Below, one piece after another: positions 8,821-17,176 of a stretch of 64,000 nucleotides of DNA. How positions within the stretch are numbered: position 1 is the first letter of the stretch; each line of letters begins with the position of its first letter. The position numbers were made by a program, and so were the translations under genes. The stretch is from assembly GCF_039645585.1 (NCBI RefSeq), contig NZ_CP147915.1:1426001-1490000 (forward strand), read 5' to 3'. The notes beneath the pieces are model-generated. The model was not told the origin of the DNA and did not search any database. It saw only the letters and a program-made list of their open reading frames with translations. This DNA comes from Sulfurimonas sp. HSL-1656. Lineage in GTDB: Bacteria > Campylobacterota > Campylobacteria > Campylobacterales > Sulfurimonadaceae.

Positions 8821-9552
8821 ATGCAACAGATTCTTCTCTTTATCTACGCCCTCTTCGCCTACCTGTCGGCGATGGTCTCCGTCTCGCTGCTGATCCTCTG
8901 GGTCTACCCCTGGTCGTTTATGCCGCTCACCATCGACAGCGGCAGCGGCGGCAGTTTCGCGTTGGTCATCAACCTGGCACTAATCGGCCTTTTCGGCCTG
9001 CAGCACTCCGTCATGGCCCGTCCCGCCGTAAAAAAGGCACTTTTCGGTTCCCTGCCCGTTGCCTTCCGCACCTCGACCTATACCGTCCTCTCGGCGCTCT
9101 GCCTGCTGCTGATCATTTTCTTGTGGCAACCGATGACGGGCAGCCTGTACGCGTTCGAAACCGGGCCGCTCTTCTGGACGGCGACGCTGCTCTACGTCCT
9201 GGGATGGAGCATGGCCTTCGTCGCGACTTTCCAGATCGACCACTTCGAGCTCTTCGGGCTTCACCAGGGGTACCGGGCACTGCGGGGGATTCCGGAACCC
9301 GAAGTGCGTTTTCAGAAAAAGGGATTTTATAAGTACGTGCGCCATCCCATCCAGACCGGCACCGTAATCGGGCTCTGGGCCACGCCGGTGATGAGCACGG
9401 GGCATCTGCTCTTTGCTTCGGGGATGACACTCTATATTCTTATCGGACTGGTCTTCGAGGAGAAAGACCTCGTCAAAACGCTGGGAGAGGCCTACCGGCG
9501 CTACCGCGAAGAGGTGCCTATGCTGCTGCCTTTTTGGAAAAAACGCGCCTGA
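8821..9552 (+). CDS. NnrU/MddA-like membrane methyltransferase
   Basis: 243 residues with about six hydrophobic segments. Family landmarks are GLQHSVMARPAVKK, the mid-protein FATFQIDHFELFGLHQGY, and the C-terminal methyltransferase-type segment YKYVRHPIQTGTVIGLW followed by FEEKDLVKTLGEAYRRYREEVP. These are shared by isoprenylcysteine-carboxylmethyltransferase-like proteins, NnrU and the methanethiol S-methyltransferase MddA, which makes dimethylsulfide. Within this superfamily MddA-like is my best guess by length and the QHS motif, but the substrate is not certain. It converges with lrgB, with directly abutting stop codons. Confidence 0.75.
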   Translation: MQQILLFIYALFAYLSAMVSVSLLILWVYPWSFMPLTIDSGSGGSFALVINLALIGLFGLQHSVMARPAVKKALFGSLPVAFRTSTYTVLSALCLLLIIFLWQPMTGSLYAFETGPLFWTATLLYVLGWSMAFVATFQIDHFELFGLHQGYRALRGIPEPEVRFQKKGFYKYVRHPIQTGTVIGLWATPVMSTGHLLFASGMTLYILIGLVFEEKDLVKTLGEAYRRYREEVPMLLPFWKKRA

Positions 9553-10272
9553 TCAGCGCCACCCCATCCATTCAAACAGGGGCGGCAGCATCAGGGCCGT
9601 CAGGAAAGCGGCCAGCGCCATCGCCAGCCCTGCAAAGGCGCCGCTGACGGGGTGGACCTCGAAGGCCCGCGCCGTTCCGACACCGTGGGCCGTCACCCCC
9701 ATCGCCGTTCCCACCGCGCTCTCATCCGTGACGCCTGCCGCTTTGAGCACGCGCAGTCCGATAACCGCCCCCGTAATCCCCGTAAAGACAACGAAGGCCG
9801 CCGTCATCGCCGGAATGCCGCCGAGCACTTCGCTGATACCCATGGCCACCGGGGTCGTCACCGATTTCGGCGCCAGGGAGAGCAGCGTTGTGCGGTCAAG
9901 CCCAAGGACATAACCTATCGCCACGGCGCTGAAGGCCCCGGTCAGGACGCCGACGGCCAGTGACACCGTCACGGGGAACCAGATGGCGCGCAGCCGGGCC
10001 ATCTGCCGGTAAAGCGGGACGGCAAGGGCCACCGTCGCGGGCCCCAGCAGGAAATGCAGGAACTGCGCCCCGGCAAAGTAGGCGTCATAGGAGGTATGGC
10101 TCAGCTCCAGCAGGACGATCAACGCGACGATGGAGACGGCCACGGGGTTCAGCAGGGCCGCGCTGCCGCTTTTGAGAAAGAGTCTCTGCGCGCCCAGGTA
10201 GATGAGAATGGTCAGCGTCAGCCACCACAGCGGCGAGGCGGAAAGGTAGACCCAGAAGCTGTCAAACGCCAT
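9553..10272 (-). CDS. lrgB: LrgB/CidB family membrane protein
   Basis: 239 residues, almost entirely hydrophobic helices. It contains the LrgB signatures LAPKSVTTPVAMGISE and GVTAHGVGTARAFE. LrgB partners the holin-like LrgA in the CidA/LrgA system, implicated in autolysis control and, in several bacteria and plastids, in transport of small organic acids such as glycolate or pyruvate. The start overlaps the end of lrgA by 11 bases, indicating translational coupling at the end of the nadE-degT-lpxK-argB-lrgA-lrgB run. Confidence 0.9.
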   Translation of the reverse strand: MAFDSFWVYLSASPLWWLTLTILIYLGAQRLFLKSGSAALLNPVAVSIVALIVLLELSHTSYDAYFAGAQFLHFLLGPATVALAVPLYRQMARLRAIWFPVTVSLAVGVLTGAFSAVAIGYVLGLDRTTLLSLAPKSVTTPVAMGISEVLGGIPAMTAAFVVFTGITGAVIGLRVLKAAGVTDESAVGTAMGVTAHGVGTARAFEVHPVSGAFAGLAMALAAFLTALMLPPLFEWMGWR

Positions 10273-10624
10273 CCGAATGCTCCGTTTTCTGACGCCGCAG
10301 CAGCCACTGCATCGTCCACCCCGTCACCACCAGCGTGATCACGGCACTGGCGAGCAGCGTCACCCCCAGTTTCAGCCAGATACCGCCCAGGGCATCGAAG
10401 TACACCATCACCCCGACCCCGGCGGGCACAAACAGGAGGGCAAGGTATTTGAGCAGCCCGTCGGCGGTCAGATCAAGATCGTGGGAGGAGCGGCCCCGGT
10501 AACGGAGCCAGAGAAAGAGCAGCAGCATCCCGAGCACGGGGCCGGGCAGCGGCCAGCCCGAGAGCCGCACCAGCGCCTCGCCGCAAAGCTGGCAGAAAAG
10601 CAGGAGAGCCATGCCGTTGAGCAT
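10262..10624 (-). CDS. lrgA: LrgA/CidA family holin-like protein
   Basis: 120 residues with four predicted membrane helices. The LrgA signature PGPVLGMLLLFLWL lies at about residues 27-40. It is encoded 17 bases after argB and overlaps lrgB. It probably forms a membrane complex with LrgB. The pairing argues for function, but neighbouring genes give no direct clue to substrate or trigger. Confidence 0.88.
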   Translation of the reverse strand: MLNGMALLLFCQLCGEALVRLSGWPLPGPVLGMLLLFLWLRYRGRSSHDLDLTADGLLKYLALLFVPAGVGVMVYFDALGGIWLKLGVTLLASAVITLVVTGWTMQWLLRRQKTEHSDGV

Positions 10625-10641
10625 CGTATCGCCCCTGATGC

Positions 10642-11493
10642 CTAGAGGGTAATCTGCGTACCGATACCCTCTTCGGTAAAGAGTTCGAGCAGGATCGCGT
10701 GTTCGATCCGTCCGTCGATGATGTGGGCTTTCTGAACGCCGCGTTCGATCGCCTCGATACAGGCGTCAACCTTCGGCACCATGCCGCCGTGGATCGTTTT
10801 GTCGGCTTTGAGCGCCTCGACCTTCTCCTCGGTCAATGAGGAGAGCAGCTTGCCCTCGGCGTCAAGCACGCCCGGGGTGTCTGTCATAAAGACGACCTTC
10901 TTCGCCCCGATGGCCCCGGCGATCTTGGAGGCCGCCAGGTCGGCGTTGATGTTGTAACCCGGGTGGCCGGTTTCGCCGTCGGAAGCGATCGGCGCGATGA
11001 CGGGGATGAACTTCTCGTCGATCAGGCGGTGAATGACGTCGGCCTTGACATGCTCGATCACCCCGGTAAGCCCCCATTTTCCGGCATCTTTGGGCTGAGC
11101 ACGCAGGAACTGCGCGTCTTTGCCGTTTACGCCGAACGCGCTGGCACCGTGGGAGTTGAGCAGCGCGACGATCTCGTTGTTAACCTCGCCGCACAGTACC
11201 ATCTCGACAATGCGCATCACTTCCGGGGTCGTGACGCGCTGCCCGTCGATAAACTCGGTGGGGATGTCCAGTTTGGAGAGCATCTCGTTAATGCGCGGTC
11301 CCCCGCCGTGAACGATAACAGGACGGATCCCGACAAGGTACATCAGCAGCACGTCTTTGGCGAATTTCGCCTTGAGCGTTTCGGAAGTCTGTGCCGCCCC
11401 GCCGTACTTGATGACGACGATCTGGTTTCTGAACTCCTTGATGAACGGCAGCGCCTCCAGGAGGGTCTTGACGGTATCAATCTTTGTTTTCAT
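10642..11493 (-). CDS. argB: Acetylglutamate kinase
   Basis: 283 residues, the typical length. It has the amino-acid kinase features VVIKYGGAAQ near residue 28, VHGGGPRIN near 61 and the C-terminal GGMVPKVDACIEAIERGV. It phosphorylates N-acetylglutamate in arginine biosynthesis (cytoplasm). The ATG has AGGA 6 bases upstream and lies inside the last codons of lpxK (17-base overlap), so expression is coupled to the upstream genes rather than to an arg operon. Confidence 0.95.
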   Translation of the reverse strand: MKTKIDTVKTLLEALPFIKEFRNQIVVIKYGGAAQTSETLKAKFAKDVLLMYLVGIRPVIVHGGGPRINEMLSKLDIPTEFIDGQRVTTPEVMRIVEMVLCGEVNNEIVALLNSHGASAFGVNGKDAQFLRAQPKDAGKWGLTGVIEHVKADVIHRLIDEKFIPVIAPIASDGETGHPGYNINADLAASKIAGAIGAKKVVFMTDTPGVLDAEGKLLSSLTEEKVEALKADKTIHGGMVPKVDACIEAIERGVQKAHIIDGRIEHAILLELFTEEGIGTQITL

Positions 11494-12400
11494 CGTATGT
11501 CCTGATGTAGTGTTCCACTCCCGCCACCAGCGCGTCGTCCAGCTCCAGACGGAGTTCCATCAGCGCGAGCGGCAGGTCAAAGTGGCGAATTTTAACGTAA
11601 TCTTTATAAGTAACGAGCAAGGCGTCCGCACCGTACTTTTCGAGAATGGCGGCCAGTTCATCGCGGGTGAAAAAATAGTGGTCGGGAAAGGTTTCCCTGG
11701 CGACCACGTCGGGCAGAAACGGCTCAAGCCGCTCGGGCCGCGCGATGGCCGTCACCAGTACCATCTTCGCTGCGGCGTCCCTGATCGTGACGCGGCGCGT
11801 GAAATCCTCCCCCTCGCGGACAAGCCGTGCCTTTTTCCCCGGCCAGAGCCGCTCGCGGAAGGGGCCGGCGGGGAGGCAGAAACCGTTGGCGGGCGTAACC
11901 TCGATGACGATGTCATACTTCGCGATAAAGTGTTTGCCGTAGCCGTCGTCGAGAAAGACACTTTCGCACCCCATCGCTTTTGCTTTCGCAATGCCCGCTT
12001 CACGGTCTTCGCTGACGATGACGACGGCATGGGGCAGCTGCAGGGCATAGAGCATCGCCTCGTCGCCGCTGCACGCCACGTCGCACAGAACGCTTGTTCC
12101 GTCGGCGACGACCTGCAGGCCGCTGCTTTGGCGCCCGTAGCCGCGCAGGACGACGGCGGGGTGCTTATGGCGCTGCGCCAGTGCCACGGTTAAAGGGGTT
12201 TTGCCGCTGCCGCCGACGGTCAGGTTCCCGATGCTGATGACGGGGAGTCCCTGCTTTCTCGGGACACTGTTTTGAAAACGGCGGAACATGATGAAACAGT
12301 ATAGGGCACCGAGGGGCCAGAGGGCGTAGGCGAGCAGACGCTGAAAGAGCGAGGGGGCGTAGAAAAAGCGCTCCCCCCAGGCGGCGAGGCGGGGATTCAC
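11477..12400 (-). CDS. lpxK: Tetraacyldisaccharide 4'-kinase
   Basis: 307 residues. The N-terminal membrane anchor is followed by the P-loop GNLTVGGSGKTPLTVALAQ (about residues 57-75), the LpxK signature. YGRQSSG, DEAMLY and LDDGYGKHF are further conserved segments. It adds the 4'-phosphate of lipid A at the inner membrane. Start is GTG overlapping the TGA of the degT gene (GTGA). This confirms an LPS-bearing Gram-negative host. Confidence 0.93.
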   Translation of the reverse strand: MNPRLAAWGERFFYAPSLFQRLLAYALWPLGALYCFIMFRRFQNSVPRKQGLPVISIGNLTVGGSGKTPLTVALAQRHKHPAVVLRGYGRQSSGLQVVADGTSVLCDVACSGDEAMLYALQLPHAVVIVSEDREAGIAKAKAMGCESVFLDDGYGKHFIAKYDIVIEVTPANGFCLPAGPFRERLWPGKKARLVREGEDFTRRVTIRDAAAKMVLVTAIARPERLEPFLPDVVARETFPDHYFFTRDELAAILEKYGADALLVTYKDYVKIRHFDLPLALMELRLELDDALVAGVEHYIRTYDENKD

Positions 12401-13515
12401 ACGCGGTTTTTCGCCAGGTCGATGACCGCGTCGCAGACGAAATCGACCTCTTTGTCCGTGATGGAGCCGAAGATCGGCAGGGAGAGGACCTGCTGGTAGT
12501 TGCGCAGCGCGACCGGGAAGTCGTTGATGCGCAGGTTGTATTTGTTCTTGTAGTACGCCATCAGGTGCAGCGGGATGTAGTGCAGCCCCGTCTCGATCCC
12601 TTTGGCCAGAAGATCGCGGGCGAAGCCGTCGCGGTTCTTGTCGATCTTGATGATGTAGTTGCTGAAGGCGTGGTCCCCGTGGATCTCCGGCGGGGTGATG
12701 TGATAGACCCCCTTGAGCCGTTCGCTGTAACGCGCCGCCACCTCTTTCTGGCGGGCGATCACCTTGTCCTGGTGGGAGATAAAGGCGTCGTTGAAGGCCG
12801 CCTCGATCGGGCTCATCGTGTATTTGCTCCCGATGTCGACGACGTCGTAGATGTAGCTCAAGCCCTCTTCGTCGCGCACCATGGCGTGGTTGCGCAGCAG
12901 GGTCGCGCGCTCCATCATATCGGCGTCGTCGGTCACGAGCATCCCGCCGTTGCTGATGGTCTGCTTCATATGCGGACTGAAGCTGAAACAGGTGATGTCC
13001 GCGCCCGTCGAGCCGATCTTTTTCCCCTTGTAGGTCGCGCCGAGCGCGTCCGAAGCGTCTTCGACGATCTTGACGTTGTAGATTTTGGCGATGTTATAGA
13101 GCCGGTCAAGGTCCATCGGCTGTCCCGCGATGTGCGAGACGATGACGGCCTTGAGCTTCTTGGCGCTGTTGGCCTCGAGGTAGCGCTCGAGCTTGTCGAT
13201 GTCCATATTCATCGTCCACTCGTTGACGTCGATAAAGATCGGTTCGGCGTCAAAGTGGCGTACGACTTCCGGCACGGCCGGGAAGGCGTTGACGGAACAG
13301 AGTACCTTGTCCCCGCGTTTGAGGTCGATGGCCAGCATCGCCAGGTGCAGGGCCGCCGTGCCGTGCGATGTCGCCAGCGCATAGCCGCAGCCGATATAGT
13401 TCTCAAAATTCGCTTCGAGATCCTCCACGGCGAATTCGGCATCGCCCTGCAGTACCTGCTCGACCTTGTTACGTTCCTTGGGTCCGATCTCCGGCCGGTA
13501 AAACGGTACTTTCAT
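12397..13515 (-). CDS. DegT/DnrJ/EryC1/StrS family aminotransferase
   Basis: 372 residues, family length. Conserved parts include FENYIGCGYALATSHGTAALHLAM, EDASDALGATYKGKKIG and CFSFSPHMKQTISNGGML. In most family members the PLP lysine is the fourth residue after CFSF. Here that position is Met and the lysine follows one residue later, with total spacing to GGM unchanged. This may be a small local shift rather than loss. Such enzymes aminate UDP-keto-sugars for surface glycans; the lpxK neighbour fits an envelope role, but the substrate is unknown. SD GGAG lies 6 bases before the ATG. Confidence 0.88.
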   Translation of the reverse strand: MKVPFYRPEIGPKERNKVEQVLQGDAEFAVEDLEANFENYIGCGYALATSHGTAALHLAMLAIDLKRGDKVLCSVNAFPAVPEVVRHFDAEPIFIDVNEWTMNMDIDKLERYLEANSAKKLKAVIVSHIAGQPMDLDRLYNIAKIYNVKIVEDASDALGATYKGKKIGSTGADITCFSFSPHMKQTISNGGMLVTDDADMMERATLLRNHAMVRDEEGLSYIYDVVDIGSKYTMSPIEAAFNDAFISHQDKVIARQKEVAARYSERLKGVYHITPPEIHGDHAFSNYIIKIDKNRDGFARDLLAKGIETGLHYIPLHLMAYYKNKYNLRINDFPVALRNYQQVLSLPIFGSITDKEVDFVCDAVIDLAKNRV

Positions 13516-13524
13516 CCTCTTCTC

Positions 13525-14325
13525 CTATAAAGTGATATCGCGTGGATAGTTAAAATCATGGTTGATCGTCCGCGACGTCAGTTTCGCGATGACGGGCATT
13601 TTGCGCTTGAACTGGTTGCGGTAGATCCGTGTCAGGATCAGCTCCACCAGTGCCGCGTCGCACCCCTCGTCGATCAGCTCAGCCTTGCTGGCACGCTCTT
13701 CGACGTAGCGCCGCAGCACCGCGTCGATCTGCGCGTAGCTGTAGCCCAGCTCCGCTTCGTCGCTCTGGCCCGCCCAGAGGTCCGCCGAAGGGGGTTTGCT
13801 GACAATACTCTCCGGGACTTCCAGGTGGCGCGCCAGTTCGAAGACCTCCGTTTTGTAGAGGTCGCCGATGGGGTTGATGGCGCTGGCCAGGTCCCCGAAC
13901 AGCGTCCCGTACCCCAGCATCAGTTCGCTCTTGTTGCTGGTGCCGAGCACCAGCGCGCTCTCCCGCGCCGAGATGTCAAAGAGCGTCGCCATCCGCATCC
14001 GCGCCGAAAAATTCCCGACGCGGAGGTTGTCCATCGCCTCGTGCTCGTACGCTTTGAGCATCGGCGCGATGCTGTGGGTCTCCGCACGGATGCCGAAACG
14101 TTCACAGAGCTCGTCGGCGTCATCGAGGCTGCTCTGCGACGAATAGTGCGACGGCATTTTCACGCAGAGCAGGCGCTCACCGAAGGCACGCTGCGCCAGG
14201 ACGGCGACCACGGCGGAGTCGATCCCGCCGCTGAGCCCCACGACGACCCGGTTCAGACCGGTCTTCTCGACTTCGTCAACAAGGAACTTCGTCAAAAAGT
14301 CGCTGATCATTGCGTATTTGCCCAT
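13525..14325 (-). CDS. nadE: NH3-dependent NAD+ synthetase
   Basis: 266 residues, so the short ammonia-dependent form without a glutaminase domain. The ATP-PPi loop SGGIDSAVVAVLAQ lies near residue 33; KPPSADLWAGQSDEAELGYSYAQID and the terminal KLTSRTINHDFNYPRDI are conserved. It amidates deamido-NAD in the final step of NAD synthesis. AAGGAG 6 bases upstream fixes the start at 14325. First gene of the run that continues through degT, lpxK, argB, lrgA and lrgB. Confidence 0.94.
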   Translation of the reverse strand: MGKYAMISDFLTKFLVDEVEKTGLNRVVVGLSGGIDSAVVAVLAQRAFGERLLCVKMPSHYSSQSSLDDADELCERFGIRAETHSIAPMLKAYEHEAMDNLRVGNFSARMRMATLFDISARESALVLGTSNKSELMLGYGTLFGDLASAINPIGDLYKTEVFELARHLEVPESIVSKPPSADLWAGQSDEAELGYSYAQIDAVLRRYVEERASKAELIDEGCDAALVELILTRIYRNQFKRKMPVIAKLTSRTINHDFNYPRDITL

Positions 14326-14430
14326 CCGCGGCTCCTTGTCATCTTTTTTCTGCTTCCCTTGCGTATCCCGCTATAAAGGATTTTATTTAGAGAAGCCTTA
14401 ACAATTAAAATTATATCAAATTTTCCTTCG

Positions 14431-14450
14431 CAAACGATAATCATTACAAT
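14431..14450. promoter_or_regulatory. Possible Fur-box-like sequence
   Basis: CAAACGATAATCATTACAAT resembles half to two thirds of the classical Fur box (GATAATGATAATCATTATC). It sits between the divergent nadE and OB-fold genes in an AT-rich 208-base spacer. This is a weak match by eye only. Confidence 0.25.
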
Positions 14451-14533
14451 CCAGAACTTTTTTCTCCCGTTTTCCCGATCGTTGTATAAGCATCTGATAT
14501 GATGCAAAGACCAAAACAGCGAGGAGAATCCGA

Positions 14534-15190
14534 ATGAAGACATTATTCATTCTTATAATGACAGTGTACGGCCTCTGGGCGGCCGGGCCGAATACGCCCG
14601 TGCAGCATACGGCGCGGGTCGTCGAAACGATGGATGCCGGCGGCTATACCTACATGAAGGTTTCCGAAGGCAGTGCCCCCTACTGGGTCGCGGTAACGGC
14701 GACGAAAGTCGGTGTCGGTGACAACGTCTCTTTCACGGAACAGATGTGGATGCCCAACTTCAAAAGCCGCGCCCTCGGCCGTACCTTCGACAAGATCCTG
14801 TTCGCCTCCATGGCGCCGGGTGCCGCCGCGCCCGTCGAACGCGTCCAGCCCCAAAACGCTCCCAAAGTGCGTCTGGAAAAAGCCGCCGGCGGTTACACCG
14901 TTGCGGAAGTCTTTACCAAACGCCAGGCACTCAAAGGCAAAAGCGTCAAGGTGCGCGGCAAGGTCACCAAGATCTCCAGACAGATCATGAAACGCAACTG
15001 GGTCCACCTCGAAGACGGCAGCGGAGACACCATGACGGACGATCTGGTCTTCACGGCCGAAAGTGTTGCGAACATTAACGAAGGCGATATCGTGATAGCG
15101 ACGGGAAAAGTCGAGACGGATAAGGATTTCGGGTACGGTTACTTCTACCCGGTCATTGTCGAAGAGAGTTCGTTTGAAAAAGAGCGCTGA
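14534..15190 (+). CDS. Exported OB-fold protein (NrfJ-like)
   Basis: 218 residues. A short signal peptide (MKTLFILIMTVYGLWAAG) is followed by two similar beta-rich halves. The second reads LKGKSVKVRGKVTKISRQIMKRNWVHLEDGSGD, a typical nucleic-acid/OB-fold (tRNA_anti-type) layout as in NrfJ-like periplasmic proteins. GAGGAG lies 7 bases before the ATG. It is therefore probably periplasmic, and the OB fold there need not bind nucleic acid. No cytochrome genes are next to it. Specific function unknown. Confidence 0.65.
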   Translation: MKTLFILIMTVYGLWAAGPNTPVQHTARVVETMDAGGYTYMKVSEGSAPYWVAVTATKVGVGDNVSFTEQMWMPNFKSRALGRTFDKILFASMAPGAAAPVERVQPQNAPKVRLEKAAGGYTVAEVFTKRQALKGKSVKVRGKVTKISRQIMKRNWVHLEDGSGDTMTDDLVFTAESVANINEGDIVIATGKVETDKDFGYGYFYPVIVEESSFEKER

Positions 15191-15203
15191 TCAGCGCTCT
15201 TTT
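15177..15203. terminator. Bidirectional terminator carrying both stop codons
   Basis: A perfect 20-base palindrome at 15181-15200 (half-site AGAGCGCTGA) is flanked by AAAA on the left and TTT on the right, so it reads as hairpin plus T-run on both strands. The TGA of the OB-fold gene (15188-15190) and the TGA of the small minus-strand gene (15191-15193) lie in its centre. Confidence 0.75.
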
Positions 15204-15298
15204 ACGCCCCCGGAGCGAATCAGCACCGAGGCGCCGAAAATGACCAGTGCCGCCAATGCGACGACGGTCTGGGTCTGCGCGAAGAAAGCGTAATCCAT
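15191..15298 (-). CDS. 35-residue single-pass membrane microprotein
   Basis: MDYAFFAQTQTVVALAALVI plus 15 more residues ending in VKER. There is one hydrophobic helix (about residues 11-27) with a basic C-terminus. AAGGGG lies 5-6 bases before the ATG and the gene ends exactly in the shared terminator, both of which argue for a real gene. The AT-rich stretch 15300-15355 upstream could hold its promoter. It resembles small subunit-type peptides of respiratory complexes in size and topology only. Function unknown. Confidence 0.6.
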   Translation of the reverse strand: MDYAFFAQTQTVVALAALVIFGASVLIRSGGVKER

Positions 15299-15355
15299 TT
15301 ATTCCCCTTTTGTTACCTTTATGTAACCCTATTGTAACAAATTGACTTTCTTTCG

Positions 15356-16171
15356 TCAACAGAGTTTTTCCGTACTCATACGGTTGAGTTCGCTGCAGCT
15401 GAAACCCGCTGCTTTACGGGCGTCGACATTGAGGTACTTCTGCCGCGGGTAACTGCCCGGGCAGCACCGCTCGACGATCTCGAAATAGACCGACTTCTCC
15501 ACCCCGGCCGCTTCGCAGGCGTAATCGAACCAGCGGTCCCCCTTTCGGACATGGTCCACCTCCTCTTCCAGGATCACTTTCAGTGCTTCGACGATCCGGC
15601 CGATCATGGGATCCTTTTTGATCGGTGTCAGTTTCTCGAGGATCTGCGGCGTCGCATCCAGACCGTTCGCCTCGAAATAGCGCGGGACCACCGCCATGCG
15701 TTCAAGCAGGGTCACCGTTTTCTGTCCGGCCTCGAAGAGCCCCGCATGCACCGGCAGGGCACCGTAACGGCTCTCCAGCGCTTCAAGCAGCGTATGCAGC
15801 ATCTCGAAATGGCGGCACTCGTCGTCGGCGACCTCGAGCCAGTCGTCGTAGAACGCTTTCGGCATTCCCGTGAAACGGTAGGCGTGGTCCAGGGCCAGGT
15901 CGATCGCACTGTATTCGATATGGGTAATGGCGTGCAGCAGCAGGACCTTCCCCTCGTCGGTGACGGGGCTTTTGCGCTTGGGGACATCCTGCGGCGGGAC
16001 GATCTCGCAGACGGAGGCGAAGGAGGGTTCGCCGAACAGCTCCGGAGTGAATGCCGTTTCGAAAACAGTTTCCCCCGTCTTGTATGCGGCATAGAAGGCA
16101 CGGAACGCCGCCAGTTTCGCCGCCGGTTCCGCGGTCTGGATGATCGATTGTAGGGTGGTGTGAAATAGCAT
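15356..16171 (-). CDS. DUF455 family ferritin-like protein
   Basis: 271 residues from the ATG at 16171. Likely di-iron ligands of the ferritin-like fold are visible: HIEYSAIDLALDH (about residue 90), DDECRHFEML (ExxH) and EEEVDHVRKGDRWF (ExxH). These define DUF455, distant kin of the tRNA hydroxylase MiaE. Whether it acts on tRNA or another substrate is unknown. It is divergent from the MBL-fold gene with only 25 bases between starts, so its promoter must overlap the upstream region of its neighbour. Confidence 0.8.
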   Translation of the reverse strand: MLFHTTLQSIIQTAEPAAKLAAFRAFYAAYKTGETVFETAFTPELFGEPSFASVCEIVPPQDVPKRKSPVTDEGKVLLLHAITHIEYSAIDLALDHAYRFTGMPKAFYDDWLEVADDECRHFEMLHTLLEALESRYGALPVHAGLFEAGQKTVTLLERMAVVPRYFEANGLDATPQILEKLTPIKKDPMIGRIVEALKVILEEEVDHVRKGDRWFDYACEAAGVEKSVYFEIVERCCPGSYPRQKYLNVDARKAAGFSCSELNRMSTEKLC

Positions 16172-16172
16172 G

Positions 16173-16178
16173 TATAAT
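16173..16178 (+). promoter_or_regulatory. -10 box of the MBL-fold gene
   Basis: TATAAT, 18 bases before the ATG at 16197 and followed by the SD AAAGGA. It lies almost on the start codon of the divergent DUF455 gene. Confidence 0.5.
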
Positions 16179-16196
16179 TCTACCAAAGGAAAGCGT

Positions 16197-16790
16197 ATGC
16201 AGATCAAGAAAAAACCCATGGGGCCCTACCAGACCAACTGTTACATCGTGACGGAGAACGGCAGCGACATCATTATCGATCCCGGCGTGGGCGCCGTGGA
16301 GTGGGTCAAGGCCAACGTAACGAACCCCGTCGCCATCCTCAACACCCACGGCCATTTCGACCATGTCTGGAGCAACCAGGAGCTCAAAGAGTACTTTAAC
16401 ATCCCCCTGTACACCCCCAAAGGCGACGTGATGCTGCTGCAGAAAAGCGGCTGGATGCCCGACCTGCCGCCCTCCTACCCCGACATCGAGGTCGAAGGGG
16501 ACCAGACCTTCGAGATCGGCGGCATCGAAGTGACCTTCCGCCACTTCCCCGGCCACTGCCCCGGCTGCTCCATGATCGAGATCGGCGATGCTGTCTTCAG
16601 CGGGGATTTCATTTTCCAGAACTCCATCGGCCGCGTCGACTTCCCGTACTCTTCGCCCGCAGATATGAAAAAGAGCCTCCAGAAGTTCCTCCGGCTCGAT
16701 TACGACAAGAAAGTCTACCCCGGCCACGGCGGAGCGACGACGATCAAAGCCGAACAGCGCAACGTCCCCTACTGGCTCAAAGCGATCTGA
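16197..16790 (+). CDS. Metallo-beta-lactamase-fold hydrolase, glyoxalase II-like
   Basis: 197 residues from the ATG with SD AAAGGA; an upstream in-frame ATG at 16170 lacks an SD and overlaps the promoter. The zinc motif THGHFDHVWSN (HxHxDH) is at about residue 49, followed by the later ligands FPGHCPGC, SGDFIF and PGHGGATT. This is the compact thioesterase-like form related to hydroxyacylglutathione hydrolase. Substrate not predictable from sequence. Confidence 0.88.
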   Translation: MQIKKKPMGPYQTNCYIVTENGSDIIIDPGVGAVEWVKANVTNPVAILNTHGHFDHVWSNQELKEYFNIPLYTPKGDVMLLQKSGWMPDLPPSYPDIEVEGDQTFEIGGIEVTFRHFPGHCPGCSMIEIGDAVFSGDFIFQNSIGRVDFPYSSPADMKKSLQKFLRLDYDKKVYPGHGGATTIKAEQRNVPYWLKAI

Positions 16791-17176
16791 GCCTTTGTGA
16801 CGTGGCAGGTTATCCCATACCTGTCAATCATCCGCAGCCACCCGTCCCGATTCCCCCCTTTTTAAAACCACCGACTACACAGCCATAAACCCCTCTTCAT
16901 TCCTCGCGGACACTACGGCTGCATGATGCAACGGATCAAGCAGCCGTTCATCAAATTTAACCCGCTTGCTTTGCCGCCGGGATCGTCCGTGATCGGGCAG
17001 TAAACACTGAAGTTTCCTGTGAATTTTGATACAGATTGAGCGCTCCAAACTGATAATTCAGGTCATAAAAACCCCCTAAAACAGGAGCAAAGAGCGGATA
17101 AAGCCTGCTTCGCTACCATGCGGCGGCTCATTGCCTCTATCAACATTCTTTTATCACTATCCAAAGGATCCAAATT
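16791..17176. other. 386-base intergenic stretch without a recognisable gene
   Basis: No convincing coding frame, RNA gene or strong terminator is seen. A weak hairpin (CAGGT...ACCTG near 16807-16826) follows the MBL gene. The right end must hold the promoter of the Sel1-repeat gene, whose SD AAAGGA is at about 17161. Confidence 0.4.
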
